Shown here one piece after another: positions 34,656 through 47,159 of a stretch of 64,000 bases of DNA. A program made the position numbers and the translations under genes. The notes below the pieces were generated by a model that made no database searches, was not told the origin of the DNA, and saw only the letters and a list, made by a program, of their open reading frames with translations. Source of the stretch: Dipteronia dyeriana (Eukaryota; Streptophyta; Magnoliopsida; Sapindales; Sapindaceae); the NCBI GenBank assembly GCA_032871835.1, contig CM065297.1:93579052-93643051 (forward strand), given 5' to 3'. Each line of letters begins with the position of its first letter. Position 1 is the stretch's first letter.

Positions 34656-36479
34656 TTGCAATATTGATGTGTTAAACATGAGAAATATCTTTATAGAGAA
34701 GATTGTTGATGATTTATCTTCTGGTTATTATATTGCCATGAGATATGATCATGATTGTTTATGTCTAAGTTCACCCAAGACCAAGTGGTTCAAGGGTGAG
34801 TGCTCTTACCATTAGTGTAAGTTGCACATGCGAGTTAGCTTAAAGGTTAAGTGTAAAGTGTGTTGAGAATTCTAGCTAGCTACCTTGGAATACTCCATGT
34901 TCTGACATGAACTTAGCTAGCTCATATAACTTTGCTATGATAGTCGAAATATGTTGATTTACTTTAAAGAAGTTGCATCAATGTAGTATATATGGTGTTC
35001 TTTTTGTGTTAATACTTTTAGAGAAATTCATTTTTCTTATATGTGTTTGAGTTGTTGTGTTAGTCTTTATTCTCTTGGAAAGAAACACTTATAACTTACT
35101 GTCATGAGGACAAACAAGCCAAAAGAGCTCATAAAAAGGGCGAAGACTTTACATTAGATGAAAAAGCTTGCTAAGGTATCTCTATTTCCTAAAGCTCGCT
35201 TTCTATATTTGCATCTTTCGACTCTATGTTTGCATTACATCATGTGCATGTCATATTAGAGAACTAGTATAGCATTCTTATGGTTCTCATTGACATTTGT
35301 TGTTTTGAGATCTTTTAGTGATAATGTTCACATTGATCTTAATCGTGATGACTGTTTTTTTTTTATGTTTTGATTATTGAGTGACATATTAAGAAAATAT
35401 GAGCTTCATATTCTTTGAAAATATACTCTCTTGAGAAATAATGATCTTGAGTAAATCTCTATATATTGCTCTTGGATCATATGCGTATGAGCCATAAAAC
35501 TTAGTTTTCAAAAATGCAATTTGTTTCTCATGGATGTTTGCTTAAGTAGGTTTAGTTTGCTATTATGTAAATTATAGATACACCTTGAAGTTTTTGTGCT
35601 TAGTACGTCTAAGATGACCTATGGTAAGTATCCATTTTGCTTCAGCAATTACAAAGAACTCAACAAGCACCTTCATGAAAAGGGCTACACACATTGGTTG
35701 TGAAGCTGCCCAATGTTGGAAAGGGCTACACTTTTGTGATGAGTGAAAGTCATCATGAAGAGTATACATTTATGTTAGAAAAATCAAAGTGTTGAAAAGA
35801 ATCAATAAAAAAATCTTTGATTCAAAGTCTAAAAAGAAATAGAGGAAGACTTAAAAAGAGTTTAGTTGAAAATCAAAAAGAGCTCGGGGTTGTCAAATAG
35901 AAATGGGATAGCGAGCCACATGCACATGCTCATATGTTGAAATCTATTCTCTTAAAAGCAAAAAATTCCAGATGAATAGATGTTGAAATTGTTTGCTTGT
36001 TGATTACCAAACTACTTCTTCACTTATACTTGAAGCAAATTTCACACACACACTTTGTTTATGAGTATATTGATATTTTTTTCAATTATAAAAAATTATG
36101 AGAGAGATTGAAAATCTAAGTGTATCTCTTATAGCATGTGAAGCTTATTGGATTGGAACTTCTTCAAATTGCTTGAGTGTGTGATTGTGTGAATTTCATT
36201 GTGAACTTTATGCTATTATTGATCTTAGTTATAGCATTTATCGAGGGGGAGCATTGTATGCTAAACTTTGTTCTCTTTTATGATATGTTCACATGCTTCA
36301 TCTTGTTATATGTTGGCATATTCTTAATACGATGATTCTTGTAAGATGTTACTCATTGTTTTTATCTTGCATGATGATTCATCATCTGGTATCATTTTTT
36401 TTATCTCTTGTGACTAACTTGTTTCAATAGTTTTTTCAGTTATTTTTTGTTTTTAGTTTTTAGTTTTTATCTACACTAG
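34656..36479 (+). other. pol-less interior of E1 (3' noncoding block)
   Basis: No integrase, RT or RNase H motif could be read in any frame. The sequence is similar throughout to 38936-40470, with anchors such as TGTCATGAGGACAAACAAGC at about 35099 and 39243. The part 35600-35880 also matches the B 3' region. This is the terminal region of a SIRE-like element joined directly to its gag end. Confidence 0.65.
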
Positions 36480-36742
36480 ATCATGGGACGAACCAAAGAT
36501 ATTGATGGTGGAACCTCAACCAATCCCATCGACAAGTCCAAGTCATCATCGGTGTCATGAGAACCAAGAAGCTTTTTCAGGAGACAGGTATTGACTTGAC
36601 TAAATGTGTAGGATCTTATGTTCATAAATGTTTAGTTGATAGACATTAGGTGTCTTGGGTTAGCATGCTTAGTATTATGAATGATAGTCTTGTAAGAGAA
36701 TTCTATCATGAGCATAAGGATAGTGCAACCTATCTTGATGCT
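36480..36742 (+). pseudogene. Fragment of plant transposon-associated protein
   Basis: Starts MGRTKDIDGGTSTNPIDKSK, then after a stop and frameshift gives WVSMLSIMNDSLVREFYHEH and ATYLDA. The N.SLVREFY pattern is what I know from the putative plant transposon protein domain found 3' of many retrotransposon pol genes. It is cut off at 36742 by LTR G. Confidence 0.5.
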
Positions 36743-37912
36743 TGTTGGGGTTTATACCCTAAAGATGTAATTTTAAAATGGATTTATGAAATAAATAAAA
36801 AGAAAAATTCTATTCATTCTTGTTGTGTTAATTACTTTATAACATGTGCTTATTAACATCCTAGATTACCGGATGTAATCTCGAACTATGTATATGAGTG
36901 TCATATACGGATGGATACAGTAAGAGTCGTGCAATCTAAAGAGTCCATAGATAGCAAATAAAGCTGAGTACTTTATTTATGGTTAATCTATAGTTGCGGC
37001 CCATTCCGTAATGTACGGTGATACTATCTTGAATCATTCATATGAGATATGGGAATGGAGGTACCTTGTATGATGTGATTATATAGGACTGGGCCATGAT
37101 CTATATGACTCTCTCACCAAGATCCGTTTATCGATGAGATTCATATATATCAACTAATGATGGCTATAATTGGGTGATCTTAATCTTGAGTGTCTTATTG
37201 ACTCCTTTAGGTTAGATCGTGGTCTTTGATATACCATGGGTGAGGTCGGATGCAGTTCCTGATCAATATACTTTATATGTTAGGATTACGGTTTGGCTTA
37301 TGGCTGGGAAGGTTTGTACACAATAGAGGAATCCACTCCTTTTTATAAGAAGTAGGCGGTAGTTCCCTTAAGGGTTGATTCGAAGCTTGGACAATATGAG
37401 CGCTCTTTTAATTCCGTGAGAAAATAGGATTTGTTATTCATTAAAGAATCAACGGTACTAAAAGGATATATGTAATTATAGGGGTATAATGGACGTTATA
37501 ACCCAGCTCTAATCATGAACTACTGAGGAGTATCACTCCATGTGTAATAGCTATAACGATGGATATCGAGTTGTATCGGTCTGTGTAATAACGTATGTGG
37601 TTGAGAGAGTGCAGCTTTAGGTTTTTAGTGGAATAACACTAGAGTTAATAATCAAGGAATATTAATTACAGAGTTTAATTAATGACTCCAGAGATTATTG
37701 GAGCTCAAAATACTGTGGGTCCATTAGGTCCCCTTGCTAGCCCGATCGATTTAGGTAACAAGGGTCACGGCTAATTGATTGGATTGCTCAATTAATTGTG
37801 TTATGAAAGTGACACATATTTATTAGAGAATTAATTGAATAATGAGATTATTTAATTAATTAATGATAATTATTATATATGTAATTGGTATGCGAGAATC
37901 AATTATGAAGAA

Positions 37913-37957
<45 letters not shown>

Positions 37958-38377
37958 TGTTTGTATAGGATGCAAACACATTGTGTGTGAGTCAATTGGT
38001 ATAAAGAAACATAAAATGTGCAACTTAAGGATTAGCTTTGGAAGCAAATTTATGTGTGCGTGAAAGGCAAGTGCTTGTGTGTGTGAACAAGTGCAAAGGC
38101 AAGGGCTTGTGTGCGTAAACAAGTGTAAAGTGCAAGTGCATGTGTCCGTGTGAAAAGATCAAAGCAAGTGTTGCACTGTGATCAAGAAGAAAGAGTTTCT
38201 TCAAGTCTTTTCTCTACATCATCCATTCAAGTTCCTGAGACCGTGATGCGCCCACACAAAGTTACCTGTTCCGGGACATAGCGAGGAAGATAGAGTTGTT
38301 CAGACAGGAGCATATCGTAAAGAGAAAGAGCCTCTAAACGTTGGTAAGATTTTCTTCTTCTGATTAAATTGATTACA
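36743..38377 (+). repeat. Solo-like Copia LTR G at the E1/E2 junction
   Basis: Starts TGTTGGGGTTTATACCC, a common Copia LTR start; a possible end is GATTACA at 38377. The flanks (ATGCT before, ATTTC after) do not form a target duplication. The sequence includes a (CA)n(TA)n tract. The interior has no coding blocks. The right end is uncertain. Confidence 0.6.
37915..37956. repeat. Compound (CA)n(TA)n microsatellite
   Basis: ACACACACACACAC followed by about 15 AT dinucleotides, inside LTR G. Confidence 0.95.
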
Positions 38378-38385
38378 ATTTCCTG

Positions 38386-38935
38386 GTTTGTCATTATTGT
38401 AATCTGGTTGGTCACATTAGGCCTAGGTGTTATGAATATATTAGACCATGCAAACTAGGGAATAATATGCATGCTAGTGTGTTGAACAAATCTTCTTTGA
38501 AAGATTCTAAACATGATAATTGTTTTGATGCTTTCAAAAATATGCATATTGATCATGATCATGGGAAGAAACTTACTAGCAAAGTTTGGATTGATAAGCA
38601 TGATGTGAAAAAGGTTCCGAGTCATTCTTCTCAACATGTTGATATTGATAAAACTTTAAGTGTTGTGCATAATAATGATAAACATATGAAGAAGAATGTC
38701 AAGAAGATCTGTTTGGATGAGAATATGAAAAAGTATGATGGTCATATACCTTGTCTTGATAAAATATTTGTGTGGCAATAATGATAACTTTAATATGAGT
38801 GATATTTTCATGAAGAAGATAGTTCATGATTTATCTTCTAGATTTCATATTGTCATGTGTAATGATCTTGATGTTGTTTGTGTTGGTTCACCTAAGACCA
38901 ATATGGTCAAAGGTGAGTGCTCTTATACTTTATTG
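38386..38935 (+). pseudogene. gag-like CCHC-region fragment (E2)
   Basis: Begins inside the knuckle, CHYCNLVGHIRPRC (here the final Cys is kept), then a His/Asp/Lys-rich linker (38467-38781) and a conserved tail shared with 34610-34815. Compared with E1 the N-terminal half is missing, because LTR G abuts it. Confidence 0.65.
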
Positions 38936-40891
38936 ATTAGCATATATGAGAATATTTTTTTGTTCTTATTTGATAAAGAGTTCTAAGTTTGATGTTTGGC
39001 TATGCTATTTGTAATATGCTAGGTCTAGTATTCAAACTTGGTATCTCTTATCAATACATGAACTTAATATTCTCATACTTGTACTATGATGGTCAAAATT
39101 GTTGATTGACTTTAGAGAAGTCCAATTATACAATCTATTTTGTGTATTTTGTTAAGTCTTTTGGAGAAAATCGTTTTATATGTTTTTTTGAGTTGAAGTG
39201 TTTAGTCTTTATTCTCTTGAGATGACAAACCAACAACTTGTTGTCATGAGGACAAACAAGCCAAGAGAGCTCATAAAAAGGGCAAAGACTTTACATTGAT
39301 GAAAAAACTTGCTTTCATGTTTCATCTTTTCAACTCTATGTGTGCATTACATCATGTAGCATGTCATATTAGAGAACTAGTATAGTGTTCATATGGTTCT
39401 TGGTGACATTTGCTCCCTAAATATCATTTAGTGATTTGGTAACAATGGTCTTGAACATGATGTGTGAATTGTTTGTTTGATTGATGAGTTATGAGCTCCA
39501 TATTCTTTGAAAGCTACTTGCTTGAGTAGTAAAGATCTTTAGTAGGTCTCTTTGTATTGCTTTTAGATCATGTTCTTTTAAGCCTTAAAAAACCTGTTTT
39601 TTTTTAAATGCACACTTTGCTTCTCACATATGTTTATTTTGAGTTAGTTAAGTTTGAAGATATGTGAGTTATGGATGCACCTTGAAGTCTTTTGACTAGT
39701 ACATTAAAGATAACCTATGGTTAGTATCCATTTTGCTTTGGTGACTACACAGAACTCAACGAGCAGCTTCATGAAAAGGACTACACATTTTGGTTGTGCA
39801 GCCGCCCAATGTAGGATAGGGATACACTATTATCATGAAGTGTATATGTTTATGTTAGAAAAATCAAATAAGTGATGAAAAGAATCAATAAAAAAATCTT
39901 TGATTCAAAACCTAAAAAGAAATGGAGGAAGACTTAAAATGGAGTATGGTTGAAAGTTGTGATTGCTCAGGTTGAAAAACAGCAATGGGATGAGCCACAT
40001 GTTCACACATGCTCATATGTTGAAATCTATTCTCTTAAAAGTAAAAATTCCAGATGATAATCGGTTTGACCTTCTATGGAAAAGCTTAGGATGAATAGAT
40101 GTTGATATGGTTTGCATGTTGATGATCCAATTACTCCTTTGTATATTTTTGAAGCAAATCCACACACACACTTGTTTTGCTTTCAAGTGAATTTGATATG
40201 CTTGCAATTTTAGAAGAATTATGAGAGAGATTGAAAATGTTGGTGTATCTCTTATAGTTTGTGGAGCTTATTTTGTTGAATTTCTTTAAAATTGCTTAAT
40301 TGTGTGATTGTGTGGATATCATTGTGAACAATATCATATCTTAATCATAGATGGAGCACATATCAAGGGGGAGCATAGTATTCTAGACTTAGTTCTCTTT
40401 TATGATAAGTTCACAATATTTTAATTTTGATAAAACATGACATAATTGAACATTGAAAATGCATGTTACTTATCTCATATATTTGCTTCGTTCCCTTGAT
40501 TATCCCTTGTTTGTTTCTTTGACTACTCCTTGACAAAAAGGGGGAGAAATGTATACCTCATGATGTGTAGGAGAAATGTACCTCTTTATGGATTATTGAT
40601 ATTCCTGTATTAAGGGAGAGAATTCTTTTCTTAAAGGGGAGTAAAAAATTCTTGTGTGTTGAGGTTTAGGAACTAGGGGAGTGATTTAAAGTAAACTTTT
40701 ATGTGAGATAAAAGATTTCTTGTTTGATTTTGTGTATATATCTCACCAATCTTCTTTGTAGAAGATTCTTTGTTTATTTGGTTGTGTATTTCTTACAGGT
40801 GTCTTGATGATTAAAGAGGAGAATCTTGAAGACTCATGAAGACTTGAAGATATTTTAGTTTAGGGTTCTCTTTGTAATGTGAGGATGTGAG
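38936..40891 (+). other. pol-less interior of E2 (3' noncoding block)
   Basis: Second copy of the block at 34840-36470, with no pol motifs. At 40534 the phrase GACAAAAAGGGGGAGAAATG is a PPT-like tract typical of SIRE 3' regions. It is interrupted by the solo LTR at 40892 and resumes at 43143. Confidence 0.65.
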
Positions 40892-43142
40892 TGTAGGGAA
40901 AATCGAGAAACGGAAGCGTGAAAAATTAAAAAAAAAACCCTTTATAATAACAAGAACTTTAACCCTAGATTAATTGATGTTTATAAAAGTGTCGTACTTT
41001 TTTTCTCGTGACGATTGAACAAGCGCCAAATTGAATCTGCAGGATCTTCAAATCCAATCATGAACGTGAATCACCTAGGAGTGTGGGCTCTCTTTCTTTA
41101 ATTGTATACCTGAGGATGGAAACAAACAAAATCTTCTTTTTTGTTAGTCACAATAATCCTCCAAGAATAAAACAGAACGTTAGGTCACTTGTGAATTATC
41201 AATCAATTTGATTGAAACTCGCGTGAACCTTGATTCGATGTTGTACACAAAACCTTTTAATGTAAAGGCTACTAGTGTACTATCGAAAACTGAACATTCT
41301 TTCTTCATTTTCTTCTTTGAAGAATCTCACACTTTTTCTATAAGTTGATGGAATTTTGTCCTAGAGCAAAAACAAATTTTCTCTCTCAAAATTCTATGGT
41401 AGCCTAATTCTCTCAAAAATCCTTAGCCTTAGCCGAAATTATGTAATCCATATATATATATTCATAGCCGAATTCCTAGCCCTAAAATATATAAGGTTGG
41501 CCGAATTCAACTTATATTTGATTTAGGAGACTTAATTCTTTCCTAAGAATGATTTACTTGATAGGCAAGAATCATATCCTTAGGTGGATTTACTTGGTGA
41601 TCAAGAATCCTTTTCCAAAAGGAATTCTTTCCTACACCAAAACTCATAATCCAACTCAATAGTGTATTTGTAACCATATTAAATATTTCCTAATTTGACT
41701 AGATAAATAATTATTTTATTTATCTACTTATCAAATATAATCTTTAATATTAATTATGCTACCAACAATAGTATAATATTGGGAGACCTTCTCCTACTAG
41801 AAAATATTTTTGACTTTTAACTAAATAATTAATTAATTACCAAATTAATTAATTTCTATTTAATTAAATAATAAAATAATAAAATATAATTAAGCTAAAC
41901 TATATAGCTTTGCCGCCTAACACCATATATGGGTCATTATATTATTTTTTCTATTTTATTAAATCCATTGGACCTTAATAAAAAGTCCACATGTGAACTA
42001 GACTCATTCTTACAAAAAGAAACAAGTCCACATGCCTTAATACAATTCTAGATGAACCCCTAAATTGGTCTGGTATAATATATCAAGTGATCCATGCAAG
42101 TTCGTGTGGATTGGGGATATTGGCGGGCTATGTAAATTTAAGCTTCAATAGACATAACCTAATCACAATCAACAAATGATTCACTTAGGTCCAATCTATT
42201 AATTTTAGTTCATTCCACTAAAGAACTAAAATTGAACTCTTAAACAAAGATAGAATAAGTTAATATTCCTCATTCATACCCTAGACAATCTTAATGGAGA
42301 AAGTGTATCCTCGTGAAGAATACCAGTAATCGCCAAGAGCTTATAGACCGCCTATAGCTCTCCAAGTTACCGTATTTACTCATATGACCACATTTTGAAC
42401 TTGGATATTTTGACTTGTCAAGAAGCCATGTTTCAATAGACACTATTGAAAACTTATCATTAAGATTTAATATCCAATACCTCAAAATATCCATATGATG
42501 GTATTCTACTCACATTTAATAAATGGAGCCACGATGTCCATATCTATAAATGAAGTCCTCTATCGATTAACAAATGAATACCACCAAACTATCGACGATA
42601 GACTATGCTATACAATCGTACTCATTGATTGCTCAAATGATAACACTTGCAACCATAAGTCCATCATTTATCTCAGGATTGAGATAGACTCTCCGATTGT
42701 CTTCAAGTGAAAAATTTTATCCATTGACGGTTCTAGATAAAGTATTTCACTGTGATCCAATTCAATACACCCAGTGCACTAGATTTGTTTACCCAAAGAC
42801 CCACACTTTGAAGATTTTAGACTCATCATAACATATTTGATCTCACTCAAATGCTAGCAAAAGAATCTACAACTTTGACAAGATAAAGGCGCCTAATCTT
42901 TATCTTAAGTTTTGAATATTATTCAAGACTAACTAAAGAATTGTGTCTACCTCATACATATCGAGATGTATGAACAATTCTTCTTTTCTCATGGTCTTTT
43001 GACCTTATGATTATTTACTTTGACAATTATAATAATTAAACTATAAATGCAATAAGATTTGTTAAACTAGAAATCACTTTATTAATATGAAAATATTGTC
43101 AAATACATTATTATACTCTTGTTATCGAACATAATCCCAATA
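40892..43142 (-). mobile_element. Solo LTR of family A inserted in E2
   Basis: 2251 bp, same family and orientation as 14725-16969. It is flanked by a perfect TSD, GTGAG, at 40887-40891 and 43143-43147. One end has decayed (minus TATTGGG for TGTTGGG). No internal region, hence a solo LTR. Confidence 0.93.
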
Positions 43143-43236
43143 GTGAGGATGTGAGAATGCAATCCACAACGATTGTTTGAGTGATCATTGTATGGTGAGG
43201 TTGAGGTTTTGCCATGGAATAGCCAAAGGGGGTTAT
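43143..43236 (+). promoter_or_regulatory. 3' internal end and polypurine tract of E2
   Basis: Continues the E2 interior after the solo LTR; AGCCAAAGGGGGTTAT immediately precedes the LTR start TGTTAGGTTTT at 43237. Confidence 0.75.
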
Positions 43237-44440
43237 TGTTAGGTTTTATATTTGTGTTGGATTGATTCCATAACAAAACGCTCTTAGTTTTTATTGCTTA
43301 GTTGCTTAGGTGGTTCGTGATTAGATCGGACTTCAAAGAAGGAAAGCGACTTCGCATACAAACTTCATCTTTAAGAGGATATGTGATTACTTGGATGCTA
43401 AGGTATCAAGATTATTCTTATTCTTGCAAGGTGTAAGCGCACGCATACACAATTCATACATATGTGTCCCTGCATCATAGAGCATCATTTATAACACATT
43501 CACACACTTATCTATGAATGTTCATGCATTGGTATAGAATTGACAAGTTTTGGATAATGCATGTATGTAAACTATATCTATGAAGTTTGCATTCTTGTGT
43601 GAAATATGTTTGTATGTTTTTATATTTGTATAATATGGATCTTGAACTTTATTTCATTCATAGATTGTTCATGATTAAGTTTCGGTCATTTCGGTTACTC
43701 AGACGTATCCTTTTCGTTAATTTACATAATCCCCATTACTAATTCTTTGTGTGTATTTTAGTGTTCCTTACTATCCACCCATTTTTTTTGAATCCCCCGT
43801 TCGTTAATATATGTATTGTAAGAGTTTCAAGTCAAGAGATATGAAAGTTGCCAGTCATGTTTCATGCATTTTCTTCGTCTTCATATATCGAGTTGATTTC
43901 TTTTTTTTTGTTGTTGATTTTCTTAGTTGTCCATGTTCGTGAGAGAGTCCCTGTTCGTAATCTTCAAATGGATTCAAATTCGGAGTTCGGAGACCGGAGA
44001 ACAATCTAAGAACGCAAAGGGAGCGTGAAGGGAAGAGGCATTTGAAGATTACGGGAAGGTTATCCTTCTGCTCCGAGATGCCCACACGTCCTATCGGGGA
44101 AGGATAGAAGCTTCCCTTGCTTTATATATGTTTTTTCTCTCTTTCTCTCATAAGAAACACAAGTTGAAGATTGAAGAACAAGTGCAAAAATTTTCTTTCA
44201 ACTTTTTCATTTTTGTTTTTGTGATATCTTCTTAAATTTACTCTGATTAACTTGATTCAAAGACCGATTTCGAGTGTCTTGAGAAGATCTAAAACCCCAA
44301 GTATTTCCAAAACCAAAGAATGTCTTGATTTTTCACAGCAAGCAGATTTCTATTCGAGATTCATCATTTGGTAGTATATCATCTTCTTCTTAGTTTTTCT
44401 TCTTTGATCTTCTTATTGATTGATGTTATTTGATTAAGAA
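43237..44440 (+). repeat. 3' LTR of E2, truncated
   Basis: Matches the first ~1.2 kb of the B/E1 LTRs and stops after TTTGATTAAGAA. Position 44441 onwards is unrelated, so the last ~1 kb of the LTR is deleted. Its first 100 bp differ markedly from the E1 LTR (31070-31170), which argues that E1 and E2 were not one element. Confidence 0.8.
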
Positions 44441-44519
44441 AGGAAACTGGTAAGTATACAGTCAAGTCTAGTTATAAAGTGTGCCGCAACATGAATATAG
44501 TGGTTGGTTCATCTAGTCT

Positions 44520-44935
44520 GAGTGCTATAGAGGGGTGGGGGGGATTTTTTCGGCAAATGACGATTCAGATAAAAATTAAAATCATCATCTGGAAAGCTTC
44601 GCATCATCGAATTTTAACTATGTAAAATCTTACTAAAAGAAGTCTACCAGTAAAAGCTAGTTGTTCAATATGTACAACTAGATATGAATCGACGGTTCAT
44701 GGTATGAGGTTGTCCAAATTTAAAAAAGGTTCAGAAGGGTTGTCCTTTTATGTAGGGAATCGATCGGGAGGATGGTGTCCATTTTTTGGACTTTATTCTT
44801 GAAATGAGAAACAGGCCACGAATTGAAGAATTGGAATTGTTTTGAGTTATGCTATGGTGAACTTGGTTTCAGCATAATAGAATTGTGCACTCGCTACCAA
44901 GTTTAACCTAAACATTTAGCCAGTTCCTGATTGCT
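44520..44935 (+). pseudogene. LINE zf-RVT-like domain remnant
   Basis: Reads FFRQMTIQIKIKIIIWKASH, NLTKRSLPVKASCSICTTRY and ESTVHGM, like the zinc-binding domain after RT in plant non-LTR elements (the W.A.H...T..NL..R.....SCP.C....ES..H pattern). Stops follow. The RNase H part of the same type of element appears only after 45860. Confidence 0.55.
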
Positions 44936-45845
44936 CCAACTCAAGTTCACTGGCTTGCCTGCAAAAGAATATCTATTCACTATGGTTTATGGTTCAAGCC
45001 TTCTTCAATCTTCAATATTGAAGCTTTTACTGATACAAATTGGGCTAATAACCTTAATGATCGCCGGTCTACATATAGAAATTACTTGTTTTAGGGAGGT
45101 AACTTGATCTTTTAGAGATTAAAGAAATAGTAGGTGGTTGCTCAATCAAGTACTGAGGCTGAATATAGAGCAATGGCTCAAGTCATCGCATATGTTCTCT
45201 AGCTGAATTTTTTGTTTCATAAACTTCATTTGCCTGTCTCCAACCCAGCTATTGTATGGTGTGATAATTTTGGTGCTAATTCTTTAGCTCAGAATCTTGT
45301 CTTTCACTCACGTACCAAACACAATGAAATAGATGTTCATTTCATTCGTGAGAAGATTTCTTCTGGTGTTATTGAGCCAAGATATGTTCTTACCGAATTT
45401 CAGATTGTTGATGTTCTTACAAAAGGTCTCTCTACTGACAGATTTCATTTCTTATGTTCCAAACTGAATCTTGTTCAATCACCTCGTTATAGTTTGAGAG
45501 GGAATGTGAAGGTAAGTGAAGAGAAGTCTGCTCAAGCCAACATTACAAATCACAGAAGAACAACTCTAGTATTAATCAGCTCAATGAAGTTTGGTAAGGT
45601 TGACCACCAATCTCAGAGTCTTAAACATCAAGAATCATTAGATGATAATCATAATTACAAGCTCAGCTCACTGAGAAGTAACGTTAGTTTAGGCAGTTAA
45701 GGTAGTCAGACTCATTAGAGTGTTTGTTAGTCATTAAGGCTATTAACACTGTTAAATAGTGACATGAAAAGTTAGTTAGAAATTAGGTATGTTACTCTCC
45801 TGATGATTATAAAGGTTTGTTATAACTTAATGTCCTGACTTTGAT
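44936..45845 (+). pseudogene. Copia RNase H fragment inserted in the LINE remnant
   Basis: QVHWLACKRI, HYGLWFKPSS, FTDTNWANNLNDRRSTYRNY, STEAEYRAMAQ and then the open block 45212-45700: HKLHLPVSNPAIVWCDN, GANSLAQNLVFHSRTKHNEI and IVDVLTKGLSTDRFHFLCSK. This is the end of a Copia pol of a type different from A, B and D (Ale-like by its wording). Past 45480 the ORF reads LTR-like sequence. The upstream pol is absent. Confidence 0.75.
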
Positions 45846-46195
45846 GCAGCAGCTGTAACCAATGAGTGGTTCACATACGATAACCGCATGTCCTGACTCT
45901 GAAGCAACGGTTGTCGTATCTCATGCCAATGCTTATATGCCTATTTGTACACCTATGGGTTTGATTGTTAGAGATATTAAAGATTTCTTGCATACTGATT
46001 TATGTTTATTAGTTTCCCATGTTCCTAGACTAGGGAATAGGGTGGCTCATTAGTTAGCTAAATACGCCTTAACACTACTGTTCAGGATGGAGAGGTATCC
46101 TCGTTGTGTAAGGGATGTTGTTTTGGTTGATAGCCACGCTGCTTTGTAGTTTGTTTCATTTTGAGTAATATATTACTTTAAAAAAAAGAACAAAA
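45846..46195 (+). pseudogene. LINE RNase H domain and A-rich tail
   Basis: 45862-46053 gives VVVSHANAYMPICTPMGLIV, RDIKDFLHTDLCLLVSHVPR and LGNRVAH, then (after TAG) LAKYAL and a CIxDVVL-like end. This is the RNase H-like domain (RVT_3 type) at the C-terminus of plant LINEs. An A-rich stretch (46182-46198) follows, as expected for a LINE 3' end. Confidence 0.6.
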
Positions 46196-46405
46196 AACTA
46201 TGTCCATATCACATTTTTAAAGGATTTTGTTTATAAATTCCTTTACGCTCAGTTTGATATTGTTTTTAAAAACTTAAAATCACTTTCTTTTATAATTTTA
46301 ACTGAAAAATGATGTTTAGTTAAACTTCTAAAATCAATTAATTAATAATTTGGTAATTTTTCACATTTTTTTGAGTTATTCTGAAATAGCCTATTTCAAC
46401 ATTTA
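46196..46405. other. AT-rich spacer
   Basis: Between LINE tail and MITE; no feature seen. The same holds for 46559-46905. Confidence 0.5.
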
Positions 46406-46558
46406 GGACACGTTTACTAACCAAGAATTTTAATCAAAGAAAAAGAACTTAATTACTAATTTGTGGTTACCGTGCGTGTTTACTAAAATCATTCGGAAAT
46501 CAGATTATATCGGACACTTAAGGAATCAAGTTTTCATTCTCGATTAGTAAACGTGTCC
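46406..46558. mobile_element. Tourist-like MITE (PIF/Harbinger type)
   Basis: 153 bp. Terminal inverted repeats start GGACACGTTTACTAA on both strands and extend about 23 bp with two mismatches. The TSD is TTA on both sides (46403-46405 and 46559-46561). Size, TIR style and TTA target fit Tourist MITEs. Noncoding. Confidence 0.88.
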
Positions 46559-47159
46559 TTATTGTCCAATAAAGTTAAAATTGTTTAAACAGTATTGCAT
46601 CTTAAAATTTAATATTCTAATTAAATATTTATTTAATATATAGAATCTTTTAAAATATCGTTATTAATATTTAATTTATATAATCTTTTAAAATATCATT
46701 CGTATTCTTATGATTTTTTTTTTCTAATTGATGGGGAAAGTCCTCCTCAAATTGGAATAAATAATCCAAAGCCGATGGAGTTCTTCAACTTATTTAATTT
46801 TTTTAGCATTAAAATTCAATCTCATTTTGCCTAAAAAAAATTAAACTCATTTAATTTAATTTTTAATTTAATTAAAACTTATAATGTTAAAGATAATACT
46901 ATAATAAATTAATAGGGTAAAATTTATAAGTAAACAAAAAATTAGGAGGTTTATTATTTTTACCCAAGATTAGTGTTTTTATTGTTTCTACTAAAAAAAT
47001 TCACTTTTTGGATAACATTGTCCTTTTTTTATTGATTTTTATTTTTAAAGACTAATTTTCCTTGTAAAAAAATACTTTTTTTCTCTATTTTCTTTTTCTT
47101 TTTCTTCGCCTTCTTCGCATACCTCCATCTTCTTCTTCTTGTGCAATTTTTTTTTTTGC

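Noticed and set aside
35607..35700. Short conserved peptide (MTYG.YPFCF...) in the 3' region of E1, E2 and B
   Set aside because: Equivalent frames in B and E2 contain early stops, so coding is not supported; kept only as a conserved noncoding block.
36743..38377. LTR G as a simple solo LTR with TSD
   Set aside because: Flanking 5-mers ATGCT and ATTTC do not match, and the flanks belong to different parts of the SIRE-like interior; called a junction LTR with uncertain right end instead.
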